From assembly GCF_020682705.1 (NCBI RefSeq), contig NZ_JAGTTN010000003.1, forward strand, positions 496,001 through 560,000: 64,000 nt of DNA, written 5' to 3'. Origin of the DNA: Microbacterium allomyrinae. Lineage in GTDB: Bacteria > Actinomycetota > Actinomycetes > Actinomycetales > Microbacteriaceae. Below the pieces are notes generated by a model. That model was given only the letters and a program-made list of their open reading frames with translations. It had not been told where the DNA came from and made no database searches. Below are positions 26,036-34,663 of this stretch, one piece after another. Made by a program: the position numbers and the translations under genes. Numbering within the stretch: position 1 is the stretch's first letter; each line of letters starts with the position of its first letter.

Positions 26036-27496
26036 ATGTGCGGAATCGTCGGGATGGTGGGCCGTGAGTCCGTCAACCAGGAGATCTACGACTCCCTCCT
26101 CCTCCTGCAGCACCGGGGTCAGGACTCGACCGGCATCGCGACAGCCGAACGCAACGGCGTCGTCCACATGGCCAAGGCCAAGGGACAGGTGCGCGAGGCA
26201 TTCCGCACCCGCGACATGCGCGCGCTGCTGGGAAACCTCGGCCTCGGCCATGTGAGGTACGCCACCAAGGGCACCGCCTCGAACGAGGAGGAAGCCCAGC
26301 CGTTCTACGTGAACGCGCCGTACGGCATCGTCCTCGTCCACAACGGAAACCTCACCAATACGCGTGAGCTCACCGAGGAGCTCTTCCACAAGGACCGCCG
26401 TCACCTCAACACGTCGTCCGACACCGAGCTGCTCGTGAACGTCCTCGCGAACGAGCTGCAGTCCTCGATCTCGGGCCTCGAACTCGACCCCGAGCAGGTG
26501 TTCCAGGCAGTGACCCGCGTGCACGAGCGCGTCGAGGGGTCGTACGCGACCATCGCGCTGATCGCCGGCTACGGGCTGCTCGCCTTCCGTGACCCGTTCG
26601 GCATCCGTCCCCTCATCCTCGGCACCCGCAAGAACGACGACGGCCACTACGAGTGGGTCGTGACGAGCGAGTCGCTCGTTCTCGAGAACGGCGAGTTCGA
26701 GGTCGTGCGCGACGTCGATCCGGGCGAGGCGGTGTTCATCGACCTCGAAGGCAACCTGCACACCAAGCAGTGCGCGGCAGACCCGAAGCTCGTGCCGTGC
26801 TCGTTCGAGTACGTCTACCTCGCCCGCCCCGACTCGGTCATGAACGGCATCGCCGTCTACGAGGCGCGGCTTCGCATGGGCGACCGCCTGGCCGACACGA
26901 TCGCGAGGTACACGCCGACCGACGCGATCGACGTCGTCATGCCGATCCCCGACTCGTCGCGCCCCGCAGCGATGCAGGTGGCGCGCAAGCTGGGTGTGGA
27001 GTACCGCGAGGGCTTCTACAAGAACCGCTACGTCGGCCGCACGTTCATCATGCCGGGGCATGCGGTGCGCAAGAAGAGCGTGCGCCAGAAGCTCAATGCG
27101 ATGTCGAGCGAGTTCAAGGGCAAGAACGTGCTGCTCATCGACGACTCGATCGTGCGCGGGACGACCTCGAAAGAGATCATCCAGATGGCTCGGGATGCCG
27201 GAGCCAAGAGCGTGACGTTCGCCTCGGCGGCTCCTCCCGTGCGCTACCCGCACGTCTACGGCATCAACATGCCGTCCCGCCACGAACTGGTCGCGCACGG
27301 CCGCACGATCCCCGAGATCGCCGAGGAGCTGGGCGCCGACTTCGTCGTGTACCAGGAGGTCGAAGACCTGAAGGCCGCGATCCTCGAGGGCTCCGACGTC
27401 GACGACCTCGACATGAGCTGCTTCGACGGCCGCTACGTGACCGGCACCGTCACCGACGAGTACCTCGCCTGGGTCGAAGGCTCGCAAGAGAGCTGA
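26036..27496 (+). CDS. purF: Amidophosphoribosyltransferase
   Basis: This is glutamine PRPP amidotransferase, 486 residues, the first committed enzyme of purine synthesis. It begins MCGIVGMVG, so the catalytic cysteine is residue 2 after removal of Met and there is no propeptide. The glutaminase half includes GLGHVRYATKG and LVHNGNLTN. The C-terminal phosphoribosyltransferase half has VMPIPDSSRPAAMQVA and the PRPP loop NVLLIDDSIVRGTTSKEII. A GGAG site precedes the ATG. It forms a short operon with purM. A weak CGCCCAC/GTGGGCG hairpin follows the stop. Confidence 0.97.
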   Translation: MCGIVGMVGRESVNQEIYDSLLLLQHRGQDSTGIATAERNGVVHMAKAKGQVREAFRTRDMRALLGNLGLGHVRYATKGTASNEEEAQPFYVNAPYGIVLVHNGNLTNTRELTEELFHKDRRHLNTSSDTELLVNVLANELQSSISGLELDPEQVFQAVTRVHERVEGSYATIALIAGYGLLAFRDPFGIRPLILGTRKNDDGHYEWVVTSESLVLENGEFEVVRDVDPGEAVFIDLEGNLHTKQCAADPKLVPCSFEYVYLARPDSVMNGIAVYEARLRMGDRLADTIARYTPTDAIDVVMPIPDSSRPAAMQVARKLGVEYREGFYKNRYVGRTFIMPGHAVRKKSVRQKLNAMSSEFKGKNVLLIDDSIVRGTTSKEIIQMARDAGAKSVTFASAAPPVRYPHVYGINMPSRHELVAHGRTIPEIAEELGADFVVYQEVEDLKAAILEGSDVDDLDMSCFDGRYVTGTVTDEYLAWVEGSQES

Positions 27497-27565
27497 AGCG
27501 CGCCCACCGCCCCGGCCACCGCAGGCGTGGGCGGCCACGAGGATTGCGTCCTGCGCGCTGCCCGG

Positions 27566-28039
27566 TCAGGAGCAGCTGAGCGTGTCCGTGCCGGCGGTGA
27601 CCGAGGTGCGACCGGTGTTCGGGGCCAGAGTCGCCTTCAGCACCGCGCCGTCGTAGGCGCGCACGGTGCCCGAGGTGCGCGAGTTCGCGAGCGAGCGGAC
27701 GGTGCCGAGGGCGGTGACGGAGTTGCCGCTCGTGCACGCGGTGAACTGCAGGCGGCTTCCCGTGTACGACGTGCCGGAGTAGGCGCAGAAGGAGCCGCTC
27801 GGGCAGCCGCCCACCGCCTGGGCGACGATCCCCCCGACGGCGATGGTCAGGATCACGGCGCCGTCGTCCCACGAGACTTCGTTCGCACCGGTCTGGACGC
27901 CGCCGTGCACGGCGATGACGGCATCCACGCGATCCTGCAGCGGGTCGGCGAGGGTGGCGGCCGACGCCGGTGCGGCCGAGAGCAGCAGGGCGCCGACCGC
28001 GGCGGTCGCGGCCAGAAGGGCGAGGGGCGTGCGGATCAT
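27566..28039 (-). CDS. Secreted peptidase-inhibitor I36-like protein
   Basis: This is a 157-residue secreted protein. The signal peptide (LALLAATAAVGALLLSAAPASAA) is followed by a short linker and a C-terminal I36/beta-gamma-crystallin-like fold. That fold is marked by CPSGSFCAYSGTSYTGSRLQF, TACTSGN, and TVRSLANSRTSGTVRAYDG, with four cysteines likely in disulfides. The I36 family includes Streptomyces metalloprotease inhibitors, but many members have no tested activity. The ATG overlaps the stop of the upstream membrane-protein gene (ATGA), so it is the last gene of a sigma-factor operon. A cell-envelope or extracellular protective role is inferred. Confidence 0.82.
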   Translation of the reverse strand: MIRTPLALLAATAAVGALLLSAAPASAATLADPLQDRVDAVIAVHGGVQTGANEVSWDDGAVILTIAVGGIVAQAVGGCPSGSFCAYSGTSYTGSRLQFTACTSGNSVTALGTVRSLANSRTSGTVRAYDGAVLKATLAPNTGRTSVTAGTDTLSCS

Positions 28040-29004
28040 CAGGTTCTTCCTTCCCAGGCGTAATACGAGACCACCGCGGGAGAGGGGATGTCGGTGCGAT
28101 CGTCGCCCACGTACACCGTCTCCATCGCGAGGATGTGCCCGCTCGGGCTGATGAGGACGCGATCGACGAGGTCGACATCGCTGGGCGGGGTCTCGAACAC
28201 GTAGGCCTCGCGGCCCAGCCTGTCGGTCGTCGTGCCCGCCAGCTCGAGATCCAGCGTGGCGAGCACGTCGAGCACGGCGGCCTCTTCTGCGGGGCTCAGC
28301 ACCTGCTCCATCAGGAGCACGTTCACCAGAGAGAGCCATTCGTTCGGTGAGGTCTCGTCCGCGAAGCCGATGTCGCGCATGACCTGTGCCAGCTCCGCGC
28401 CGTCCTCCGGGATCGGGGAGGGGTACATGTAATAGTGCTCGCCGGCCTTCTCGTCCGCGCGCCAGAGCTCAGTTCCGGGCGCGGGCAGGGTCGGGTCCAC
28501 GACGGGATCGCCCTGCGTGTCGTACGGTGTTCCGGCCGTCACGACCTGGGACCACGAGCCGTCGGGGTAGCGGGTGATCGCGTTGTTCTCGGGGGCGACG
28601 TACGGCGGGAGCACCTCTTCACCGTCCTCACCGACCGTCGTGACGAGCCCCCAGGTCTGCACGTCGATGTGCTGGGGCTGATCGGGAGAAGCATCGGGGG
28701 CGGACGCGTCGGACGCCCGCAGCTCCTCGCTCATCGAGGCGAGCAGGCTCGCGGCATCCGTGGTCTCTGTCTGCGAGATCTCGAGCATCGGCGGCGTGGC
28801 GGCGAACGAGGGAGCGGGGGTCATCACGAGTGAGACGGTCACGGCGATGATCGCGACGGATGCAGCAGCCGCCGTCGCGAGGATCGACCACGCAGGCGGG
28901 CGGAAGCGGCTGCCGCGGCGAGCGGCGCGGACGTCGGCGCGCATCTGCGCGACGACGAGGTCCTCGATCGCGTCTGCGCGGGGCATGGGGCGGCGGTCGC
29001 TCAT
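28039..29004 (-). CDS. CU044_5270-like membrane protein partner of a sigma factor
   Basis: This is a 321-residue protein with a cytosolic N-terminus of about 45 residues (MPRADAIEDLVVAQMRADVRAARRG), one membrane helix (WSILATAAAASVAIIAVTVSLV), and a large outside domain. Proteins of this layout next to sigma-factor genes in actinobacteria are annotated as CU044_5270 family and are thought to act like anti-sigma or sensor proteins. It has no zinc-binding anti-sigma motif. It overlaps the sigma gene stop by four bases and the I36-like gene start by one base, so all three should be one transcript. An anti-sigma function is an inference from this context. Confidence 0.75.
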   Translation of the reverse strand: MSDRRPMPRADAIEDLVVAQMRADVRAARRGSRFRPPAWSILATAAAASVAIIAVTVSLVMTPAPSFAATPPMLEISQTETTDAASLLASMSEELRASDASAPDASPDQPQHIDVQTWGLVTTVGEDGEEVLPPYVAPENNAITRYPDGSWSQVVTAGTPYDTQGDPVVDPTLPAPGTELWRADEKAGEHYYMYPSPIPEDGAELAQVMRDIGFADETSPNEWLSLVNVLLMEQVLSPAEEAAVLDVLATLDLELAGTTTDRLGREAYVFETPPSDVDLVDRVLISPSGHILAMETVYVGDDRTDIPSPAVVSYYAWEGRT

Positions 29005-29621
29005 CCGAGGTCCTCCGCAAGCTGGGGGTCGTGATGCGCCAGCGCGGCGCGCAGCCGCTTCTTCGCACGGGACAGCCGCGTGCTCACGGTCGAGGGCGAC
29101 AGCCCCAGCGCTTCGGCCGCCGCGCTCGGCGTCATCTCCTCGACGAGGCACAGCAGGATCACGCTGGCGTCGGTGGCGCTGGCCGAACGGATCACCGCCT
29201 CGAGATCGTGGGTGAGAGTCGACCGGTCGACGTTCCTTGCGACCTCCTCGGCATGGTCGGCGACATCGTTCGGGCGAGGCAGGCGTGCCAGCAGGTGCGC
29301 GTAACGGCGCTGCCCCCGCAGTTGGTTCTTCGCGGCGAACGTGGTCACCTTGATCAGCCACGGCACCACGGAACCGTCCACGACGCGTACCGCGTCGCGC
29401 TTGCGCCACAATTCCAGCAGCGCAGCCCCGACGGCATCTTCGGCGTCGAAAGGATTGCGTGTCATCGACAGCGCGACGGCATACATCTTCTTCTCGTGCC
29501 GTCGGATGAGCGTCCGGAGGGCGCCCTCGTCGTTCTCGCGGACGCGATCGAGCAGCGTCTCGTCGGAATCGCCGGATGCGGTCGGGGCGACCGCATCGTC
29601 GGATTCTGGCGGGGTGGGCAC
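29001..29621 (-). CDS. Sigma-70 family RNA polymerase sigma factor
   Basis: This is a 206-residue ECF-type sigma factor. Region 2 is seen in LIRRHEKKMYAVALSMTRNPFDAEDAVGAALLELWRK, and region 4 in ILLCLVEEMTPSAAAEALGLSPSTVSTRLSRAKKRLRAAL. There is no C-terminal extension. The start is taken as GTG 29621 because a TATGAT -10-like hexamer ends six bases before it (leaderless transcript); the frame stays open upstream. It is the first gene of the operon with the membrane partner and the I36-like protein, so it likely directs a small envelope-related regulon, possibly including its own promoter. Confidence 0.9.
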   Translation of the reverse strand: MPTPPESDDAVAPTASGDSDETLLDRVRENDEGALRTLIRRHEKKMYAVALSMTRNPFDAEDAVGAALLELWRKRDAVRVVDGSVVPWLIKVTTFAAKNQLRGQRRYAHLLARLPRPNDVADHAEEVARNVDRSTLTHDLEAVIRSASATDASVILLCLVEEMTPSAAAEALGLSPSTVSTRLSRAKKRLRAALAHHDPQLAEDLG

Positions 29622-29819
29622 CAGGGCATCATATGCACCACGACGCGGGCATCCGTCATCGCGCCCCAATCCCGGCGAGCAGTTGGCGGGCGTCGCGATC
29701 ACAGAGAGAAATGTCCGGCACGCGCCGATCCGTCACAGTCCGATGCGTCGCCCGCCGCCCGGACGACGACCATGGATGCCGCCGGGCTGCGGCATTCATG
29801 GCGCGTCTAGGCTGGGAGA

Positions 29820-31070
29820 GTGACCTCCTCTTCCGCCCGTCCGCTGTGGCGGGGGAGGGCACTCGCCCTCGTCGGCATCGTGCTGTTCGCCTTCTCACTG
29901 CGCTCCGCGGTGGCGTCGCTCTCACCGTTGTTCGACCACATCTCGGCCGACTTCGACCTGCCGGCCGCCGTGATCGGTCTCATCGGCACCGCGCCGCCGG
30001 TCTGCTACGCGGTGTTCGGGCTCCTGACACCCGCGCTGGAACGGCGTTTCGGGCTCGAGCGGCTCGCCGTCGCCGCGATGATCGTCGTGACGCTCGGCCT
30101 CATCGCGCGCAGTCTCGCACCGAATTCCGGCCTGCTCCTCGCCGGGACGGCGCTCGTCTTCGCCGCGGTCGGGGTGGGCAACATCCTGCTTCCGCCGCTC
30201 GTCAAGCGGTACTTCCCCGATCGCATCGGGCTGATGACCACGGTCTTCTCCACCACGATGGCGGCCGCGACGTTCGTGCCGCCGCTGCTCGCCGTGCCCG
30301 TGGCGGACGCATCGGACTGGCACGTGTCGCTCGGCCTGTGGGCAGTCTTCGCCTTGGTGGCGATGATCCCCTGGATCGGGCTCGCCGTCCGTCGTGCATC
30401 GGCGGACCGGCTCGCCAGCCTCTCGGGCGACGATGATGACATCGAGCAGACGAGCCCGCGCGCGTTCGGGCGCATGTGGCGCCTGCCGATCGCCTGGGCG
30501 CTGCTCGTCGGGTTCGCGGTGTCGAGCACTCTCGCCTACACCTCGTTCGCGTGGCTGCCGAAGATCCTCGTCGACATCGCGGGGGTCACTCCTGCCGTCG
30601 CCGGAGTTCTGCTGGCGCTCTTCGGATTCATGGGGCTTCCCGCATCCCTGGCCGTCCCGCTGCTGGTCACGCGGTGGAACGCGACCCGTGTGCTGTTCGC
30701 CGTGGCGGTCGTCACGGGCCTCACAGGCATCGCCGGTCTGCTGTTCGCGCCGTCCGCGGCGCCGTGGCTGTGGGTCGCGCTGCTCGGGCTCGCGCCGCTG
30801 CTGTTCCCGCTGGTGCTCGTGCTGCTCGGCTTGCGCACGCGCACGCATGAGGGGGCGGTGGCGCTCAGCGGATTCGTGCAGAGCGGCGGCTACGCGATCG
30901 CCGCGCTCTTCCCTGTCGGCATCGGCCTGCTCCACGACGCCACCGACTCGTGGACGGTTCCGCTGATCGTGCTCGGCTGCGTCGTGGCAGCCGCCATTCC
31001 GGTCGGGGTCATCGCGGCGCGCCCGCATACCGTCGAGGACGACTGGGAGCAGCGCCACGGCGCCTGGTGA
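29820..31070 (+). CDS. MFS transporter, CynX/NimT type
   Basis: This is a 416-residue 12-helix transporter of the cyanate/nitroimidazole (CynX/NimT/YycB) branch of the major facilitator superfamily. Typical segments are GIVLFAFSLRSAVASLSPLFDHISADFDLPAAVIGLIGTAPPVCYA in the first helices, GVGNILLPPLVKRYFPDRIGLMTTVFSTTM in the middle, and GAVALSGFVQSGGYAIAALFPV late. The family includes both importers and exporters, so the substrate and direction are unknown. GTG 29820 lies six bases after TAGGCT (leaderless promoter). It is divergent from the sigma-factor operon, with about 200 bases between the starts. Confidence 0.88.
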   Translation: MTSSSARPLWRGRALALVGIVLFAFSLRSAVASLSPLFDHISADFDLPAAVIGLIGTAPPVCYAVFGLLTPALERRFGLERLAVAAMIVVTLGLIARSLAPNSGLLLAGTALVFAAVGVGNILLPPLVKRYFPDRIGLMTTVFSTTMAAATFVPPLLAVPVADASDWHVSLGLWAVFALVAMIPWIGLAVRRASADRLASLSGDDDDIEQTSPRAFGRMWRLPIAWALLVGFAVSSTLAYTSFAWLPKILVDIAGVTPAVAGVLLALFGFMGLPASLAVPLLVTRWNATRVLFAVAVVTGLTGIAGLLFAPSAAPWLWVALLGLAPLLFPLVLVLLGLRTRTHEGAVALSGFVQSGGYAIAALFPVGIGLLHDATDSWTVPLIVLGCVVAAAIPVGVIAARPHTVEDDWEQRHGAW

Positions 31071-31140
31071 GGCGCCTGCGCAGTCGTCTCGCTTCGCGCG
31101 CGTCACCCTCGAGGCGATGCGCGAATCTCCCAGGAACTTC

Positions 31141-31160
31141 GCGATATATCGTGTTAGCTT
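31141..31160 (+). promoter_or_regulatory. GATATATC operator and leaderless promoter
   Basis: The operator GCGATATATCG (31141-31151) is followed by the -10-like TAGCTT (31155-31160), which ends six bases before the ATG at 31167. The stretch CGCGATATATCGTGTTAGC is shared with the promoter of the DUF4097-PadR operon at 34684-34704, so one regulator probably controls both. Confidence 0.7.
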
Positions 31161-31166
31161 CGCGGC

Positions 31167-31544
31167 ATGACGACCGAGACCACCCCGCTCGAGCGCTCGA
31201 TTCGCACCGAGGTCGCCGCCGGTGAGCAGCCGAACCGGCCGATCAGGCGGATGCTGCGCCGCATCCGCGGGTGGATCGACACGCACCCGAGACTGAACCT
31301 CGCCTATCGCATCGGGGTCGGCACGATCGGCGGGATCCTCGCCGCGGGCGGTCTGCTGCTCGTCCCGCTTCCGGGACCCGGGTGGCTGATCGTGTTCCTC
31401 GGCCTCGCCGTGCTCGGAACCGAATTCCACTGGGCTCGCCGGACCTCGGCATGGCTCAAGCGGCAGCTCGAGCGATTCTGGGCCTGGTGGCGCGCTCGTC
31501 GCGCGCTTCGACAGGCACGGCGAGCGGCGGGCCAGGCTCAGTGA
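31167..31544 (+). CDS. PGPGW-type transmembrane protein (TIGR02611-like)
   Basis: This is a 125-residue membrane protein. A basic N-terminal part (RRMLRRIRGWIDTHPRLNLAYRIGVG) is followed by two helices with the family hallmark VPLPGPGWLIVFLGLAVLGTEF between or within them, and a long basic C-terminal helix rich in Arg and Trp. The function of PGPGW proteins is not known. It shares an operator with the DUF4097-PadR operon 3.5 kb away, so it is likely induced together with that envelope-linked operon. The promoter places the -10 box six bases before the ATG. Confidence 0.82.
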   Translation: MTTETTPLERSIRTEVAAGEQPNRPIRRMLRRIRGWIDTHPRLNLAYRIGVGTIGGILAAGGLLLVPLPGPGWLIVFLGLAVLGTEFHWARRTSAWLKRQLERFWAWWRARRALRQARRAAGQAQ

Positions 31545-31689
31545 CCGGAGACCTCCGATAGGCGTGCCCGAGTCGCCGGGTCGATCGACCGGGTCCTCGA
31601 ACTCATGAGCCGGGCGTCCCCTCGGGAACCGGTGAGCAGCGCTCGACGGTATTCAGCCCGCGGCTACTGCCAAGGGCAACGCGGTGAAG

Positions 31690-31887
31690 TCAGGCCTGCG
31701 ACGACGAGACGGGCGAAGTCTCGTCCTCGTCCTCGTCCTTGTAGTCGTCCGCCCACTTGTCGACATACGCGTCTTCTTCGGGATGCCCGAGCTCGCGCTG
31801 GAGCGATCCGAAGTTGACGCTGTGCACGTCGTACTTGAGTTCGCGGGCGATCTTGGTGTGCTTCGCCTTTTGACGGCCACGCCCCAT
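31690..31887 (-). CDS. DUF3073 family protein
   Basis: This is a 65-residue acidic-tailed protein that starts with the family motif MGRGRQKAKHTKIARELKY, followed by a middle SLQRELG segment, a Lys/Asp/Glu-rich part and a serine-rich end. DUF3073 proteins are small actinobacterial proteins, often found near purF-purM; here purF lies about 4 kb away with other genes in between. The function is unknown; nucleic-acid binding is possible from the basic N-terminus. No operon partner is visible: the neighbours face away or are separate. Confidence 0.9.
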   Translation of the reverse strand: MGRGRQKAKHTKIARELKYDVHSVNFGSLQRELGHPEEDAYVDKWADDYKDEDEDETSPVSSSQA

Positions 31888-32042
31888 GCGAGACCCCCTC
31901 ATTTGTGAGTCGCGGGCATCTATGTACCCGCCGCAACGACGCCGGCTCCGGGGCCGGTAAGAGTAGCATTCAGGATAACACGGAGCTCCCGGCCATCGGC
32001 TGCCGGCGGCGCTCCGAGACGTGCTCGGGAGGAGCGAAACCC

Positions 32043-32585
32043 ATGGTGGACGAGGCATCCGAGGCCGCTCCGACGGCTCCGAGCGACGAGGCGCTGCATG
32101 GCGCGGTCATCGTGGGGGTCATCCCCGATCAGTCTTCGCGCGTGCTCAAAGAGGCGGCGCGCTACGCGAAGCTGTTCGATGCACCGCTTCTGGTCGTGCA
32201 CGTCGACGTGACGCGGTTCGTCACGTACGAGGACCCCGACGGGTATGTGCACTCCGCCCCCATCGACATCAACATCGCGGCGGGCGAGGGCGAGCTGGCC
32301 AAGGTGACGGATGCCGCGGCATCCGTCCTCGACACGTTCGACGTCTCGTGGAGCGTCCGTCAGCTGGTCGGTGACCCCGCGATGGCGATCAAGCATCTCG
32401 CAGACCAGCTCGACGCTCGGCTGCTCGTCGTCGGCACGCGCAAGCGGGGGCTCGGCGAATCGATCCGCGAGTTCTTCACGGGTTCGGTCGGGGCACGACT
32501 CGCGCACCGCCAGCACCGACCGATCCTGATCGTGCCGCTCGGTGAGCCCGTCGCGGACGACGAGGAGATCTGGCCCGCCTCCTAG
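32043..32585 (+). CDS. Universal stress protein
   Basis: This is a 180-residue single-domain UspA-type protein. The fold starts with AVIVGVIPDQSSRVLKEAARYAKLFDAPLLVVHVD. The nucleotide-binding pattern G-2x-G-9x-G(S/T) is represented by GTRKRGLGESIREFFTGSVGARLAHRQHRPILIVP near the end, so it probably binds ATP or AMP. It has a strong GGGAGGAG ribosome site. Its last four bases overlap those of the convergent cupin gene. It is expected to act in the cytoplasm under stress; no clear promoter element was recognised. Confidence 0.9.
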   Translation: MVDEASEAAPTAPSDEALHGAVIVGVIPDQSSRVLKEAARYAKLFDAPLLVVHVDVTRFVTYEDPDGYVHSAPIDINIAAGEGELAKVTDAAASVLDTFDVSWSVRQLVGDPAMAIKHLADQLDARLLVVGTRKRGLGESIREFFTGSVGARLAHRQHRPILIVPLGEPVADDEEIWPAS

Positions 32586-32965
32586 CCGGTCCCTGGATTC
32601 TCGGCTTCGGCCGCCCGTGCCCAGTCCGTCGCGCCGTACCAGTCGACGACCACGACCGGCTCATCGCCCACCACCCACGCATCGTGGCCCTCGGGCAGAC
32701 TCGTGACGTCGCCGGGTCCCGCGATGAACTCCGTGCCGTCGTCCATGCGGATGCCGAGTCGACCTTGGACGTGGTACTGGAAATGGGGTGCCAGGCAGGA
32801 GTCCGTCCCGGCGATCGGTTTGACGTCGTTCGACCAGCGCCAGCCCGGCTCCAGGACGAGACGTCCGATGGAGCTGTCTCCCACGTTGAGGATCTCCGCC
32901 CTTCCGTGCGTGAAGGTGCGTACCTCCGTCGGCTCGGCGAAGGTCTCGTGTTCTACGGTCTGCAT
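32582..32965 (-). CDS. Small cupin-domain protein
   Basis: This is a 127-residue single-domain cupin. Motif 1 is seen around LEPGWRWSNDVKPIAGTDSCLAPHFQYHVQGRLGIRM and motif 2 around GPGDVTSLPEGHDAWVVGDEPVVVVDW. Likely metal ligands include the His residues in PHFQYHV and PEGHDAW. Its activity is unknown; small cupins range from isomerases to sensors. The ATG has a good GAGGAGG site, so unlike many neighbours it has a leadered message. It converges on the universal stress gene with a four-base overlap. Confidence 0.85.
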   Translation of the reverse strand: MQTVEHETFAEPTEVRTFTHGRAEILNVGDSSIGRLVLEPGWRWSNDVKPIAGTDSCLAPHFQYHVQGRLGIRMDDGTEFIAGPGDVTSLPEGHDAWVVGDEPVVVVDWYGATDWARAAEAENPGTG

Positions 32966-33100
32966 GGTGTCCTCCTCGACTGTCCTGCGACCGTCTGCCA
33001 GCTGGTAGACGCCCTCATTCTCTCCCTGATGTCGGCTGGGCGGAATGCGTCCTCGCCGCAGGGATCGATCCGCGCTCGACCGCCCGCGCCCAGGAGCGGC

Positions 33101-33135
33101 CGAAGCCGCCGTCTCGTGCAGAGACGGCGGCTTCG
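33101..33135. terminator. Terminator-like hairpin after the PadR gene
   Basis: A perfect 15-base-pair stem CGAAGCCGCCGTCTC (33101-33115) against 33121-33135 has the 5-base loop GTGCA. It starts 12 bases after the padR stop (reading the minus strand). No clear T-run follows. Confidence 0.7.
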
Positions 33136-33146
33136 TTCTGCCGGAT

Positions 33147-33761
33147 TCAGCCGCGCAGAATCCGCGTGACGTCCTTGGCGATGCGGTCGAGATCCGCCGT
33201 CAGGTCGTCGACGAATGCCGCCGTGAGTTCGCCGCCGCGGGCGACGTGGGTGCGAAGATCGCTGCGCACGCGAGCACGGAACTCGTTCACCGATGCGTCG
33301 GCGCGCTGCAGCTGCTCGCGCGCGAAGACACGCGGGTCGTCGGTCTGCGGACCCTGCTTCGCCTGGGTGCGCGCTTCGGCGCTCGCCGCGGCGAGATCGG
33401 CACGCAGGCTCTTCATCGCCTCACGGACGCTGCCGCGCACCTCGTCGGCGATCAGGCGCACCGAGTCGGCGAGGCCGGCCTCGATGCCCTCGAGTTCGCC
33501 CGAACGGGCCTCGACCTCGGCGTGCCCGGCCTCGGTGATGGCATAGACGGTCTTGCGTCCATCGACGGATTTGGTGACGAGGCCCTCCTCTTCGAGCTTC
33601 GCCAGGCGCGGATAGATGGTGCCGGCGCTCGGCGTGTAGGTACCGCCGGTGCGGTCCGACAGGGCCTGCATGATGTCGTATCCATGGCGCGGCCCCTCGT
33701 CGAGAAGGTTCAGCAGGTACAGGCGCAGGTCGCCGTGCGAGAAGACGGGGCTCATCACCAT
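33147..33761 (-). CDS. PadR family regulator of the DUF4097 operon
   Basis: This is a PadR-type regulator of about 204 residues. The winged helix is in DLRLYLLNLLDEGPRHGYDIMQALSDRTGGTYTPSAGTIYPRLAKLEEEGLVTKS, followed by a long Ala/Arg/Glu-rich coiled-coil region. Starts at ATG 33761 and ATG 33755 are both possible; both overlap the stop of the DUF4097 gene, so the two genes are translationally coupled. PadR regulators paired with a DUF4097 protein are a common arrangement in actinobacteria. It is the best candidate to bind the GATATATC sites upstream of this operon and of the PGPGW gene. Confidence 0.9.
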   Translation of the reverse strand: MVMSPVFSHGDLRLYLLNLLDEGPRHGYDIMQALSDRTGGTYTPSAGTIYPRLAKLEEEGLVTKSVDGRKTVYAITEAGHAEVEARSGELEGIEAGLADSVRLIADEVRGSVREAMKSLRADLAAASAEARTQAKQGPQTDDPRVFAREQLQRADASVNEFRARVRSDLRTHVARGGELTAAFVDDLTADLDRIAKDVTRILRG

Positions 33762-34636
33762 TCCCCCTCGTCGGCGCTGGAGTCCTCGGTGGCGGCGGGT
33801 GCGGCATCGGTCGAGTGCGGAGCCGTACGCCGAAGCACCGTGACGTCGCCCGAGACGGTGTTGGCGCGCACGTCGGCGAAGCTGCCGCTCAGCTCGCCGA
33901 CCGAACCGACGAAGTTCGTGGTGGGGCCGGCGCCGTTGCCCGAGCGCACGAGGCCGTCGACCTGCACTCGGCCGCTGATGCTGCGGATCGCGTAGTTCGC
34001 GGGGAATCCCTCGTCGAGGCGCACCGTGGCGTTGCCGCTCACGGTGTTGAGGCTCACCGAGTTGAGGTCGCCGGTGGAATCGACGAGCATGGCGCCCGAC
34101 ACGGTTTCGATGCTCGCTTTGCGCAGCGCGCCGGTGGCGGCCACGTCGCCCGAGACGCTGCTGGCGTTGAGCGCGCCGTCCAGGCCCCGCACGTTCACGT
34201 CGCCCGAGACGGCGTTGACGGTGAGGTCTCCGGTGAGTCCGTCGACGATGATGTCGCCCGACACGGTGTTCAGGCGCGTGTTGTCGTGCAGGCCCGCCAC
34301 CAGCGCGCTCGCGCTGACGACGCCGAGGTTGAGAGCCACCGAGCGAGGGACGGCGACGCTGATCTCGGCACGGGGGCCGCCGGCGCCGAAGTTGCGGAAC
34401 ACTTCGAGGAAGTTGTCCCAGCGCAGCTGCGGGTGGTCGATCTCGACGGCATCGCCGGTGACCTCGATGCGGAGATCCTTGACGGTGACGCCGTGCACTT
34501 CGATGCGTGCGCCCGGCTCATCGTGGGCGATGACGTCGATCTGGCCTCCGACGAGACCGACTTTGAGCGAGCGCACCGTCTCGATGTCGATGACGCGCGT
34601 CTCGCCCGGATGGATGATCCACTTCTCCAGGGTCAT
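33755..34636 (-). CDS. DUF4097 family beta-helix protein
   Basis: This is a 293-residue protein of the DUF4097 (beta-helix, adhesin-like) family. It has no signal peptide and no membrane helix. After residue 110 it shows repeated beta turns: LNTVSGDIIVDGL, NAVSGDVNVRGL, SSVSGDVAATG, ETVSGAMLVDS, NTVSGNATVRL, SISGRVQVDGL and NTVSGDVTVLR. This is the regular xTVSGDxxV pattern of the fold. The start ATG 34636 has a good GGAGAACG ribosome site. Its neighbour is a PadR regulator, and two GATATATC sites precede it. A role as a cytosolic or membrane-associated scaffold in envelope stress is only an inference. Confidence 0.88.
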   Translation of the reverse strand: MTLEKWIIHPGETRVIDIETVRSLKVGLVGGQIDVIAHDEPGARIEVHGVTVKDLRIEVTGDAVEIDHPQLRWDNFLEVFRNFGAGGPRAEISVAVPRSVALNLGVVSASALVAGLHDNTRLNTVSGDIIVDGLTGDLTVNAVSGDVNVRGLDGALNASSVSGDVAATGALRKASIETVSGAMLVDSTGDLNSVSLNTVSGNATVRLDEGFPANYAIRSISGRVQVDGLVRSGNGAGPTTNFVGSVGELSGSFADVRANTVSGDVTVLRRTAPHSTDAAPAATEDSSADEGEW

Positions 34637-34663
34637 TTCGTTCTCCAAAGTGATGTGCGGGTA

